Assembly: GCA_035772735.1 (NCBI GenBank)
Contig: JASDFA010000006.1
Location: 63,628,001 to 63,692,000 of the forward strand
From: Datura wrightii
Lineage: Eukaryota > Streptophyta > Magnoliopsida > Solanales > Solanaceae
Direction: 5' to 3'
Length of the DNA stretch: 64,000 bases
The notes under the pieces were generated by a model that did not search any database, had not been told where the DNA came from, and saw nothing but the letters and a program-made list of their open reading frames with translations. How positions within the stretch are numbered: position 1 is the stretch's first letter; each line of letters opens with the position of its first letter. Positions 44,813-56,531 of the stretch are shown piece after piece. The position numbers were made by a program, and so were the translations under genes.

Positions 44813-45868
44813 CTAAGGAGGAAACTGATACCTCATGGTGGAGTTGAGCCGGTAGGGAAAAGATAGCGGGTATCTAACCATCATTTCTTCTTTGGCTTCC
44901 CATGTAGCTCCCGCAACAAGCTGATTTCTCCAAAACATCTTCACTAAAGCAACATTCTTGTTCCTCAACTTATGAACCTGAAGATCAATTATCTCAATTG
45001 GAACCTCCTCATGCATACGGTTATCCTTCACTTCAATGTTCTCTACTAGAACAACTAAATATGGATCTCCGATGCATTTCTTCACCAATGACATGAAACA
45101 CCGAATGCACTAATGCTTATTCTGCAGGTAGCTCAAACTCATAGGCCACTTTACTAACTCGCCTCAAAATCCTGTAAGGCCTAACCTATCAGGGACTAAA
45201 ATTTTCTTTCTTTCTGAACCTCATCACTCCCTTCATGGGAAACACCTTCAGAAATACCCAATGTCATCGGTGAACTCAAAATCTCTCCTTCTAACATCCG
45301 CATTGGATTTCTGTTGACTCTGAGCACTTTTTAGCCTCTCTATAATAAGATGAACCTTCTCTATAGCCTCATGAACTTAATCTGGCCCTATCAACATAGC
45401 CTCACCTACTTCAAACCATCTAATAGGTGATCTACACCTCTATCCATAAAGAGCCTCAAACGGAGCTATTTGTATGCTGGAGTGGTAATTTTATTGTAGT
45501 CGAACTCAATGAGAGGCAAATGATCATCCCAACTACCCTTGAAATCAATAACAAATGCTCTTTTTTTATTGTAGTCGAACTCGATGAGAGGCAAGTGATC
45601 ATCCCAATTACCCTTGAAATCAATAACAAATGCTCTCAGCATATCCTCAAGAGTCTGAATGGTCCACTTGGCCTAACCATCTGTCTGCCAGTGAAAAGTT
45701 GTGCTATGTTTTACTTGAGTACCAAGGCCTTTGTGAAACAACCCCCAAACCTGAGAGGTAAAGTATGTACCCCTATCTAAGATGATAGACAATGGAACTC
45801 CATGCAACCGAACTAACTCTTGAATATACAATCTATCATAGTCCTCAGCAGAATCCATAGCTTAGACT
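44813..45868 (-). pseudogene. pol: Chromovirus G integrase and chromodomain
   Basis: The minus strand encodes, from right to left, an integrase core (45858-45673: DRLYIQELVRLHGVPLSIIL, then DRGTYFTSQVWGLFHKGL). A broken core end with a 75-bp tandem duplication follows, then the C-terminal region. Last is a chromodomain at 45094-44813 (SLVKKCIGDP, EVPIEIIDLQVHKLRNK, KMFWRNQLVAGATWEAKEEM). The aromatic residues of the chromodomain (F/W of MFWRN, W of TWEA) are kept. Stops and shifts break the gene. The right edge at 45868 is the insertion point of the plus chromovirus. Confidence 0.82.
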
Positions 45869-48800
45869 TGTTACACCTCAAAAAACTTTTGATGATTATT
45901 TGATGTTTGTATGCTAGATTAAGGGATGTACGGGTTTTATATTGGTCATAGATGACAAGGAAAAAGTATACGAATGGAAACGCAAAGAGTATGTGTAGTT
46001 CATAAGTAAGGGTAAACTTTAAATGATCACATTTCCTGATATATAATGAATTAGAAGCACACGACCTATCAAATTAAAGGTATTTGAGTCTATTTTTAAG
46101 AACATCAAATCGCTTGTCAATCGGTATTCGAAGTAAAACATATTTTACTATGGCACAATTGGACAATGACGTGGCCACCGCCCGAAAAACGGTCATCTCC
46201 AAACACCTTTATATTTTAAGTTTTGTGTTGTGAGATCATTTTCAACTTTTTCTAATTTGAGGTGCTTGATTAACCTTAAATCCTCTCTTTTCCAGTATCA
46301 AAACCTAAGAAAAAAAGATGAATCCCTCAAGGAAGAACCATCAAAAACTGAAGAAAAAGTTCATGGAAGTGAAGGCAACATTATGGTGAAGTTGTTGCTG
46401 CCTTGTAGCTTTGTTTTTGCAGTGTTGTTGTTGCGTGTTTTGGACTATTTTGAGCTGAAGTTATACTCCATCTTAGTAGTAATTTTTCATAAAAAATTGT
46501 AAATAATTTCCCTCTTTTTAAAATCTCTAATAAGTCTATGAAATTTTTGAAGGAAAACTAGAAGAAATTATGGTTTGTATGTTGACTTGTTCTAGTTGTT
46601 GTGCTGTTATGTTGCTACATTTTGGGAAGAAAGATTTATGCATTATTGGAGAGTGATTTGGAGAAAAATACTCCTCTTATATCCAAGGATAATCTTAAGC
46701 AAAGGGTAAGTATTTCTAATTGTTAAACTTTCCTAAAACTCCTAGCTAAAGCTAGAAGTTGGAGGATATGTTGGGCTGCCATTGTTGGTATGTTGTTGTT
46801 TAAGTTCTGCTCATTTTTGAAGGTTGGAACAACTGTGTTTTGCTGATAATATATTGTATATTTGTGGGAGTTGTTCATGAGAAAAATGAGGTAATTTCCT
46901 ACTTCTATTTTCCCTCAAAGTTGTAGAAACAAGTTGAAGTAAGAAATGCTTAATATTGCCTTATTTGTTTGTGTTGTGATAAATTGGCTTGAAAACGCCT
47001 TGTCACTTGGTTATAAACACAAGTAATTTAAGGGGGATAATTGCTGATTGTTGAAAGAAAGAAATGACATAAGAAAGCTCGCCGAGAAAAGGTATGTATG
47101 ATGCCCTGTCCATCATTCTTTAAGCACGATTCATGCATTGTTGAATGAGTCAGCAACCTCTTTACAAATATTGAGGCAGTATGTTAAGCTTCATTTATTA
47201 TATAAAGTTTCATGTTTTATTGAGGCTAAATATTAAGATTATGCCTAGTGTAAATGTGGTATTTAAATTGTGATATCATATTGATTGTTGTCGTAGTTTT
47301 ACATCGAGTTGGAGACCCCTCAGCGTAGGCAATGTTAGCTGGTCCTTTACATTATGACATATATGTTATATTGATCACATGTGTGCTTTTGGTCACCATG
47401 TGAAAGTAGAAATTAAAGCTAAGACGACAACATGAGAATAATATACGCTTAAAGTGAATGTTGAGTTTCTAAGAGTAAATGAGGGTGCCGATGCAGAAAT
47501 TCTCAAACATGGTAACCTATCTTTCTGTATATATTTTTTTGAGTGATTAGAGTCTAAAATAGATTCCAAAACTCCTAATCCTTAAGCTATTGGTAAGTTA
47601 CTGGGTTAGCAAGCTTTAGTTAAGCAACGATGACACTAAGTATCTATAATTGAGTTTAAGTACTCCAAGTCAAGTTCAAGTTAAGTTAAGCTTTATAAGT
47701 TGAACCTAAATATTCATATGGAATACATGTATTCCAAAACTAGGTTTAAGTATCCATAGATTGTTCCAAGAACCCATAAGTAAGGTCCGGTTTCATGTTC
47801 CTCAAGTCTCATGTTCATGTTAATCTTTCAAGTAAAGTTATGTTTTATGGCCCCTTTTTATCAGTTGCTAGGGTTATGCTGTTTAGTTGGTCCTCCAAGT
47901 TGGACCCGTTATCTTAGTCAGTTACTTTACATTGTTCAGTTGGTCCTCCGAGTTGGACTCGTGACGTGAGTCAGATATATAATGCATTATTCAGCTTTTG
48001 GTCTCATTATCAGTTTGATCATTTGAATGATTTGCATTTTTTACCACACGCCCGCTCTGGTACTAGTATCAGATGGCTGATTGTGCGATGCTACGAGAGT
48101 GATGCAGCACACCCTCTCTGGTCTAAGTATCATATGGTTTGAATGTGTGAGGAAATATGTATGAAAATTTTCGTCCAAGTATCAGCTCAATTGTATAAAG
48201 TTCTAATCTAAGTATCAGAAAACTCTTAATGATCTGGACCAAGTATCAGGCAACCATACTTAAATCCTGGTCCAACTTTTAGGTAGCCATCGAGCCGATT
48301 CTCATAAACTTCTGTCCTAGTAGCGGAAGTATTGGGATATGAGTCAGTTATGTTATGTTATGTTCATACACAAAGTCTGCATACAGGGTAGTCAATATAG
48401 AGTTACAGATTATCTCTCTACCCAATCTTTTAAGTTATGTTTAGTAGCTATTTGCCATTTCTTACATTGACAGGTTCCAGAGTGTCAGGTTATTGCTATC
48501 TCCCTTCTCTGGTTCAGTTTATCTTTGGCATTATTTTTTTACAACTTTCAGTCTTACATACCAGTGCATTTCTTTGTATTAATGTCCCTTCACTTAGGGA
48601 CATTGCAATCGTGCTGCAGGTAAAGGTAGGAGCCCAGACCTACCGGTTTAGTAGGAGCTCAGATCCAGTGTATAGTTGTTGTTCTCCCCTCTTTTAGGAA
48701 CCTATGTTTGGGTGGATCATTTTTAGTTTTATTGTACAGATGGATCGATCGGGGCCCTGCCCTGTGCATTCAGTATTGTTTTACTCTTTTAGAGGCTGTT

Positions 48801-49068
48801 GTGTAATAATTGTATAGTTGTTCAGTTCTAGTGTGTTTTTTGGCCTAGCTGGCCTTCCGTAGTTTCATTTTAGATATTAATGTGGCCTTTTTAGCATTCT
48901 ATCATATCATTTTTGTTGATACTTGGTTGGTACATTTCTATGTATAATTAACTAAGACAGGTAGCCGAGATGGCCTAAGGGTTGCAGTTCAGATGCTATA
49001 TAGCCGGTTCCTCGATCTCTTCAGAATCGAGTGCCAGTCACACCCTACCCCGGTTATACGACCTGACA
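45869..49068 (+). repeat. 5' LTR of plus-strand chromovirus C (3200 bp)
   Basis: TGTTACACCTC...CGACCTGACA, followed at once by a PBS. Its first ~160 bp match the start of the truncated 3' LTR at 56363. It is non-coding; five AAGTATCA-type words lie at 48060-48260. The 5 bp before it are AGACT; the partner duplication is not visible because the 3' LTR is truncated. Confidence 0.82.
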
Positions 49069-49071
49069 GAC

Positions 49072-49084
49072 TTGGTATCCGAGC
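49072..49084 (+). promoter_or_regulatory. Primer-binding site of chromovirus C (initiator tRNA-Met)
   Basis: TTGGTATCCGAGC, one change from TTGGTATCAGAGC, three bases after the LTR end. Confidence 0.8.
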
Positions 49085-49283
49085 GAAGTCGTGTCCCAGA
49101 GAGTCCACAAAGCCATGTCTAGTAGAGGCTTCCTTATGGGTATGTTGTGCACCATACTTATAATTAGGAGGGGCTAGAAGATATTTAGGAGTTGTTTCAT
49201 TTCCTTTATTAATAGTTCGTGCTATAGATCAATGTCATAATTATTTTGATATCTGAGTCATGTTATTGTTTTAGAGTATACTT

Positions 49284-50257
49284 GTGATGTGGAGGATGAC
49301 TACTCGATTGATTGGTACAGCCATAGGAGTGGGTACCAGTCGCCCAACAGTGGATAAGGAGGACAAAGCTCAGAGCGAGTCCCCTACCCCAGGTATTAAA
49401 GTTCCCCCTGCCCCACCAAGAGCAGTGGCAGATAAACCTCCATCTCCTCCAGCACCAGCTGTACCTGAGGTTGATAGAGTGGCAGACCCTCTCGCGCCTG
49501 TGGCACCTCCGGTTGCTTCGGAAGGACCGGGTCTTGAGGGAGGTACTAGTTGATGGCTTGTATTGCTTCTGGATAGGAGTGAAGATTAGAGGCAATGGAG
49601 GGACCTAGAGGTCAGGCAGCTAAGAGTTCTAAAGCCCGCGAGTTCTTGAGTTTGAGCCCTCTAGTATTTATCAGATCAAACCCGAGTGATGATCCTCAGG
49701 ACTTCATTGATCAGATCTACAGAGTGTTGAAGGTCATGCAGGCGACAGGGACAAATGGGGTAGAGTTGGCTGCATTTAGACTACGGGATGTGGCTATTTT
49801 ATGGTATGAGGCTTGGGCTCGATCCAAAGGAGCTGATGCATAACCAGCTGAGTGGGAGGAGTTCTCTTATGTCTTTATGCGCTAGTATCTACCCCGAGAG
49901 CTTCAACAAGACCGAGCAGAGCAGTTTTTGCACTTGGAGCAGGATAGTATGAGTGTATAGGAGTATTGCCTTTAGTTTAATTCCTTTTCCCGGTATGCTC
50001 CACTCCTGGTTCAGACGATGGAGGATAGAGGTCATCAGTTCGTGTTAGGGCTAAGGCTTTATATAGCTAATGATTGCTTGGGGGTGTCTACTCAAGAGCA
50101 CATGGATATTGCAAGGATCTTCCTTAGAGGACCCAGGATTTGTCTCACTCGTTTCATGATACTCATAGGGGACAGGAGAAGAGGAAAAGGGATAGAACTG
50201 CGAGGTCTTATAAAGATTCTAGAGGAGACTCTGGGGTTCAGTCGCCCAGACAGCTAG
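49284..50257 (+). pseudogene. gag: Chromovirus C gag
   Basis: Open pieces 49284-49553 (Pro-rich N-terminus), 49595-49843 (capsid: FLSLSPLVFIRSNPSDDPQD, DQIYRVLKVMQATGTNGVEL, FRLRDVAILWYEAW) and 50018-50257 (MEDRGHQFVLGLRLYIANDC). The blocks are in the right order but in different frames and interrupted by stops (for example ...YVFMR* near 49880). The zinc-knuckle region near 50370 has decayed. Confidence 0.82.
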
Positions 50258-50599
50258 CTCAACTTATAGAATGTTCTCCACCTCAGTTCTGAGGGCCGAG
50301 GAGAGACCAAACTTTAGCTCCATCCGGTTCCCAACATTAGGAGAGACCTCTAGTACCCACCTTTGCTTAGTGCGGTAAGAAACATCCAGGGGAGTGCAGG
50401 TGGTATCGCATTTCCAAAATGTTCAGCAACAACATCATCACCCTAAATTCAGCCTCCCAGGCACAGTTCTCAGCTTGTAGCAGGTCATGATAAGGGCAAG
50501 AGGGGAGAATCTTTTGGTTCAGGGACAGTGAAGAATCACTTTTATGGTCTAGGTGGTCGGTAGGACCAAGAGTCATCTCCTGATGTTTTCATAGGTACT

Positions 50600-51037
50600 T
50601 TGATTATATTCTCTTGTGCTATTAATGGCTTGATTGATCTAGGTTATATTTTTTCATATGGTACCCCTTTGATAGCGAGTCAATTTGAGATAGCTCCTGA
50701 ATTGTTTGTTAAGCCGTTTGTGGTATCAAAGCTTATTGGGGAATCTGTGTTAGCCAAAAGAGTGTATCATGGTTGTACGGATCAAGTATGTGATAGGTCA
50801 ACATTAGCTGATCTAGTTAAACATGAGATGGTTGATTTTTATGATATTATAGGCATGGATTTGTTAGCGGCATGTTATGCTAGTGTTTATTATCGAGCAA
50901 AGATTGTTAGATTCCAATTTCCGGACGAGCCAGTTCTTGAATGGAAGGGCAATGCCGCTATGACTAAAGGTAAGTTTATTTCATACCTTAAGGCCCTAAA
51001 TATGGTATCCAAATGTTGTATTTCTCACTTAGTCTGA
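50600..51037 (+). pseudogene. Chromovirus C aspartic protease
   Basis: A 145-codon open frame. LIDLGYIFSY replaces the expected DPGSTFSY-like active site but keeps the Asp. FEIAPELFVKPFVVSKLIGE and VYHGC are conserved, as is MVDFYDIIGMDLL, the second half of the retropepsin. The tail VRFQFPDEPVLEWKGN then leads toward the RT. It ends in a stop shortly before the RT region. Confidence 0.8.
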
Positions 51038-52400
51038 GTCAAGGACTTGGCTAGCGAGCAGACGACTTTCCAGTCAGTCCTAGTGGAAAATGAGTTTCCA
51101 GAAGTCTTCCCCGAGGAATTACCTGGAGTTCCTCCTTAGAGGGAGATATAATTTTCCATTGATCTACTTCTAAGTAGTCAACCCATATCGATCCCTCCTT
51201 ACAGAATGGATCCAGCAGAGCTAAGGGAATTGAAGAAGCAGTTGATAGATCTACTCGAGAAGGAATTTATTCGACCTAATGTATCGCCTTGGGGTGCACC
51301 AGTTCTCTTTATGCAAAAGAAAGATGGGTCGTTAAGAATGTGTATTGACTATAGGCAGCGTAATAAAGTTACAATTAAGAACAAGTACCTACTTCCCAAG
51401 ATTGATGACTTGTTTGATCAGTTACAGGGTAAATGCTTCTCAAAGATTGATTTGAGATCCGGGTACCATCAGCTATGGGTTAGGGAAGTTGATTCCTTAA
51501 GACTGCCTTCAAAACCAGATATGACCATTATGAGTTCTTAGTGATGTTATTTGGGCTTACCAATGCCCAGATGCTTTTATGAATTCGATGAATAAGGTGT
51601 TTAGGCCCTTCCTTGATGTATTCGTGATTGTTTTTTTTTATGACATCCTGATTTATTCACGATCAGAGGATAAGCTTGAAGATCACCTGAGAGTTGTGTT
51701 ATAGACTCTCTAGGAGCACAAGTTGTACTCTAAATTTTCTAAGTGTGAATTTTGGCTACCTTTGTGGCTTTCAGTGGTCATGTAATTACAACTGAAGGTA
51801 TTAGAGTAGATAGTCAAAAAATAGGGGCAGTGAAGAGTTGGCCCAAACCCTTGAATCCTATAGAGGTTCATAGTTTTGTAGGGAAGGCAGGTTACTATCA
51901 TAGATTTGTAGAAGGTTTTTTCTACTATCTCCACACTATTGAAAATGTTTAATTATAAAGCAGTTAAGTTCCAATTGTCAAAGGCTTGCGAGCGCAGTTT
52001 TCAGGAGTTGAAGGATAGGTTAACCTCAGCACCTGTCTTGACTTTGAAATAAGGTGCAGAGGGTTTTGTGGTTTATTGTGATGCCTCTAGGATCGTCTTA
52101 GTTTATGTTTTGATGCAACACGACAGAGTCATTACCTAGCAGAATTGCCATACCTATGATCTAGAGTTGGTAGCGGCGTTGTTCGCGTTGAAGATCTGGT
52201 GTCACTACCTTTATGTGGTAAATGTTTATATTTTTAAGAATCATAAGAGCCTTTAGTACCTATTCCAGCAGAAGGATTTGAATTTACATCAGAGAAGGTG
52301 GTTTGAATTGCGAAAAGATCATGTTTGTTAGCATTTTGTACCATCCTAGATAAGATAACATTGTGGTTGATGCCTTAAGCCCCAAGTCCATGGGAAGCTT
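51038..52400 (+). pseudogene. pol: Chromovirus C reverse transcriptase and RNase H
   Basis: The open piece 51206-51541 carries the RT fingers and palm (MDPAELRELKKQLIDLLEKE, WGAPVLFMQKKDGSLRMCID, CFSKIDLRSGYHQLWV, so the first catalytic Asp is kept). The palm continues in another frame, with VFFYDILIYS in place of an IDD motif. Then 51752-51952 gives FSGHVITTEGIRVDSQKI and a thumb. RNase H relics follow (FVVYCDASR near 52075, HNCHTYDLELVAAL-like near 52145) with several stops. Confidence 0.83.
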
Positions 52401-52639
52401 GAGTGATATAGGAGCTCACAAAGTTGAAAATGTGAAGACCATACAACAGCTAGGCTAATCTGTAGATTCGAATGCTAGATAATAAAGATGGAGGTGTAGT
52501 AGTTCAGAGCACTGCCGAACCCTCACTAGTGTCGGAAGTCAAGCAACGACAATATGAGGATCCAGAATTGGTAGTTCTAAGAGATAGCATTCCATAGCAA
52601 AAGCAGGCCTTGTTTGAGTGTAGGCCGGATTGAGTTCTC

Positions 52640-53960
52640 AAATACCAGACTCGTTTATGTATGCCGAATGTGCACAAGCTAAGAGATAAAATCATCAGTG
52701 AAGCTCATCACTATCGGCATTCAACATATCTAGGTGTCACGAAGATGTATTATGACCTGAAGCAACTGTACAGGTGGAATGGTACGAAAAAGGACATCAA
52801 AGGTTTTGTGATTAAGTGTCCTAATTACTAGAAGGTGAAGGTCGAGCACCAGAGACCTAGAGGATTGACTCAGAATATGGAGATCCCATCCTAGAAATGG
52901 GAAGTGATTATAATGAATTTTTGTACTGGGTTGCCGCAGACAAGAAGGAAGTGTGACTATCTGGATAATAGTAGATAGATCGACTAAATTAGCTCACTTT
53001 CTGTCAGTCAGGACGACTTATGCTGCAGAGGATTATGCCAGGTTGTATATCCGTGAGATAGTTCGCCTACATGGCATTCCTTTATCCATTATTTCAAACA
53101 AAGGCACTTAGTTCACAACAAACTTCTGGAAGTCTTTCCTGAAAGGCCAGGGGACTCAAATAAATCTTAGAACTGCATTTCATCCCCAAAAAAATGGATA
53201 AGCTGAACGCACCATCCAGACACTTGAAAATATGTTGCGTGCCTGTACCCTAGACTTTGGATGAAGCTACGATGATCATATTCCCGTGATAGATTTGCCT
53301 ATAATAATATTTATTTGTCAAGCGTTTAGATGGCTCCGTATGATGCTTTGTATAGGAGAAAGTCTAGATTGTCAATTGGATAGTTTGAAATTAGCGAGGC
53401 AGAACTATTGGAGCCAGATCTAGTACAACAGGTTGTGGATAAGGTAAAGCTTATCAGAGATAGGTTTTAGACAGATCAGAATAGACATAAATCTTATGTC
53501 GATATACGTCATTGAGCATTGGAATTCACTATTAATGATTGGGTCTTCTTGAAGGTGTCACCTTTGAAAGGCATCGTGCGATTTGGCCAAAAGAGTAAGC
53601 TAAGCCCTAGATATGTTTGACCCTATAGAGTTACCCGCAGGATAGGTAAAGTAGTTTATGAGCTGGAATTACCACTAGAGTTTGCAGCAGTTCATCCTGT
53701 ATTTCATGTGTCAATGTTGTGGTAGTGTATAGGAGATCTGACTAGTATTATGCCTATTTATTATGTCTAGATTTCTGAGGAGATCACCTATACAGAGGTC
53801 CTAGTTGCTATCCTTGATCGGCATGTCAAGAAGCTTCGAACTGAGGAAGTCTCCTCAGTCAAGGCATTGTGACCAAGTAATAATGTCGAGAAAGTAACTT
53901 GGGAGGCTAAAGTGGAAATGAAGAAGACATATCCTCACCTATTCACGATGACGACGTGAT
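52640..53960 (+). pseudogene. pol: Chromovirus C integrase and chromodomain
   Basis: Reading across stops gives a zinc site (EAHHYRHSTYLGVTKMYYDL, RWNGTKKDIKGFVIKCPNY) and core parts (IIVDRSTKLAHFLSVRTTYA, IREIVRLHGIPLSIISNKGT). In the latter the second catalytic Asp is Asn. TAFHPQKNG and AERTIQTLENMLRACTLDFG follow, then the C-terminal region (DWVFLKVSPLKGIVRFGQKS, KVVYELELPLEF) and a chromodomain ending VTWEAKVEMKKTYPHLF near 53940. Multiple TAG/TGA codons interrupt it. Confidence 0.83.
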
Positions 53961-54031
53961 ATTAAGGTATGTGTTTGACACCTAAGTTATGAAGTATCTA
54001 TTTTGAAGTATGTTCAGTGAAATTAATTTCC

Positions 54032-54062
54032 ATTCGGGGATGAATGTTCCTGGGGGAAGGGC
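54032..54062 (+). promoter_or_regulatory. PPT of chromovirus C, split by a solo LTR
   Basis: CATTCGGGGATGAATGTTCC then TGGGGGAAGGGC ends at 54062. A solo LTR follows. Purine-rich GGGGCGGGGGATAA resumes at 56349 and leads into the 3' LTR at 56363. Confidence 0.7.
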
Positions 54063-56348
54063 TATCACAACCCAAACGTACACTCAGATCGTAGACACGG
54101 GACGAGGAGCCCCGAGAGACCCCAAGTCAACCCATGGCATGAGAATAAATCTAATTCAATCACATGAAAGGAAGACTTAACATAGAGAACATAATCATAT
54201 CATAACATAAGGGAAAGAACAGTACGATACTTATAAAATACGGCAGAATACAACTCTTAGTCTGATAAGCCTCTAAACATGACAGGTAGATTGATGGGAC
54301 AACTCCCCAACTAATCCAACGTACAGAAACTGAAAGAAATGACATAGAATGTGATCATGTAGCCCTCGAAACATGAGAACTCACCAATTACGCTGATGGA
54401 AAGACTGAGACTAGCTACTGGTGGGGATGAGCCTGAGAACCGGGACTTGTATCATGAAATGATACAACATAGAAAGTATGCATTCAGTACGTGGAATGTA
54501 CCGAGTACGCAAGGTAAGTAAAAAGGACCTTTAAAACATATATGAGATTTAAATCAATTATAAGAGTAGGACATCATTCTCAAATTGTAAACAATATAGT
54601 ATAATATAGAGCTCAAGGTTTTCAAAACATCTATAATGCCAACATAATCATAATTATAAGATGAGAGCTTTAATTAGCATGACATGAGTTAAAATCAATA
54701 AGCATACATTGAATAGGTCATGAGGAACAGTGGGAGATTCTCTTAACTGACAATACCTCATGTGAGCACACATGAATCCCCACTTGTGACCCTAGTCAGG
54801 AGGGTGTTCGTACATTGCCAAGGGTAGGAACCGTGAAGGGAGTGATCACACATGAAAAGGGCCTTTTGGGCCAGGGAAAAACATGAAAGGAGTCCCAACT
54901 TACCTACAGTGGAATGTAGTTCATGAGATCCGGTGCTTAAACGTGAGCCCCGAACCTACTCGGTGTTCGATACTACTCCTAAAATGTATACATAGTGCTC
55001 ATAGTATATCATGCATGAGTTCATGGATAGTTAAATCATGATAATTAGAACCATGCATGTAGATACGTAAATTAGCCATGAGTTAAGACCCGTGAGTTGG
55101 CCAAAATATTATTCATGCTTAATATAATAAGTACATACTTGTAAATCATGCATATAGCTTGGATTCCATAAGATCATAATAGATAACATAAGTGGATTCA
55201 CAATTTAAAACATAAATCATGTTAAGCTTGTAAAAACATTAACGGATAAATGGATCATAAATCGATTCATCATGGGGTATGCATAACAAAGCTTAATTGA
55301 TTAAAAATTCAAAATTAGCAATATTAATATCAATTTAGAACTCAAAAGATGATAAAAATCAGTAGATAATAAAAAGGTTTCTAAATCACAAGATCCATAA
55401 TTAAATCATTAAATTTTATACAAATCAAGCACAAAAACCCCATGAGATTTTAAATAAATTTTGAATAAATAATAGAGTAGGAGCATGGGTGTGGAAGAAT
55501 TCACCCATTGAGGACGTTACATACCTGGGATTATCAAATTTTTACACTTCTTTAAATCCAAAGAATGAATTTGGAAGGATTGAGAAGGAACACCTTGAAT
55601 CACCTCCTAATCTCCTCTCTATACTCTTGCATGCATGAATGAGGGTTTAGTAAGGTTTATTTTCTTTAAAAAACACAGCTTTCTTAAGCCAAAACGACGT
55701 AGTTTAGGGCCTTATATGGTTAAAAAGTCGAAAATACCCTTAATGAAGCTACCCTAAAAATTGGCTGGATGGAACCTACGGGTGGAACCAATGGGTCGTG
55801 GAAACAACCAACGACATGGGTCATATCCTTCCTTGAACGGACATCTGAAAACTCACCCCCGGAATCAATCAACGGACGAACAGGATGACCCCTTCCAAAC
55901 AAGGATCCATTGTATCGCCCGTTACTTGCTCACTACAGAAGTTGAATCCACTTACAACGAGCCTCACCACGACTCTTCGTTCTTCCAATGAGTCATGGTC
56001 TCGACCCGTCACTTACATTGGAAATTCATGCACCCTAACCACGACTGGCAACAATGACCCATTGCAACACACAACGAGTCGTTGGAAGTCCCGTTGCATG
56101 ACACCTGTTGAACCCCAACCTTCTCCAACGCCTACATTAAATGGCTCGTTGTAATGAACAAGGAGTCGTGCTATCGTCTGTTGTTTACATTGCCACCCAG
56201 CTTACCCTATATGATGACTGTTTACAATGACTCATGGTTAGCTACCATGACTCGTCCCTTGGCTCGTCCTAAGAAAATTTTCCCAAAATTCTGCAGTTTT
56301 CAACTTTTCACTTCTGGGTCGACTCCTATGCACTTTCGAGGTATTATA
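54063..56348 (-). mobile_element. Solo chromovirus LTR inside a PPT (2286 bp)
   Basis: The minus strand starts TATAATACCTCG (decayed TGTAACACC) at 56348 and ends GGGTTGTGATA at 54063. It is flanked by AGGGC (54058-54062) and GGGGC (56349-56353), a 4/5 match. It shares the GCATTCAGTACGTGGAATG block (54480) with 9270 and many ACGACTC/GAGTCGT words at 55790-56260. No internal domains. Confidence 0.78.
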
Positions 56349-56362
56349 GGGGCGGGGGATAA

Positions 56363-56531
56363 TATTATACCCCAAAATATTTTTGATTATTATTTGATAT
56401 TTTTATGCTAGATTAATGTAATTACGGGTTGTATATTGGTCGTAGATGACCAGGGAAATGTGTCCAAATGGAAAAGCGAAGAGTATGTGAAGTTCATAAG
56501 GATCAAATTCAAAGTTCATATGTATGCTATC
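56363..56531 (+). repeat. 3' LTR of chromovirus C, first ~170 bp only
   Basis: TATTATACCCCAAAATATTT corresponds to the 5' LTR start TGTTACACCTCAAAAAACTT at 45869. Both go on with GATTATTTGAT, ATGCTAGATTAA and GAAGAGTATGTG. Homology stops near 56531 at the left breakpoint of the duplicated LTR block. Confidence 0.75.
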
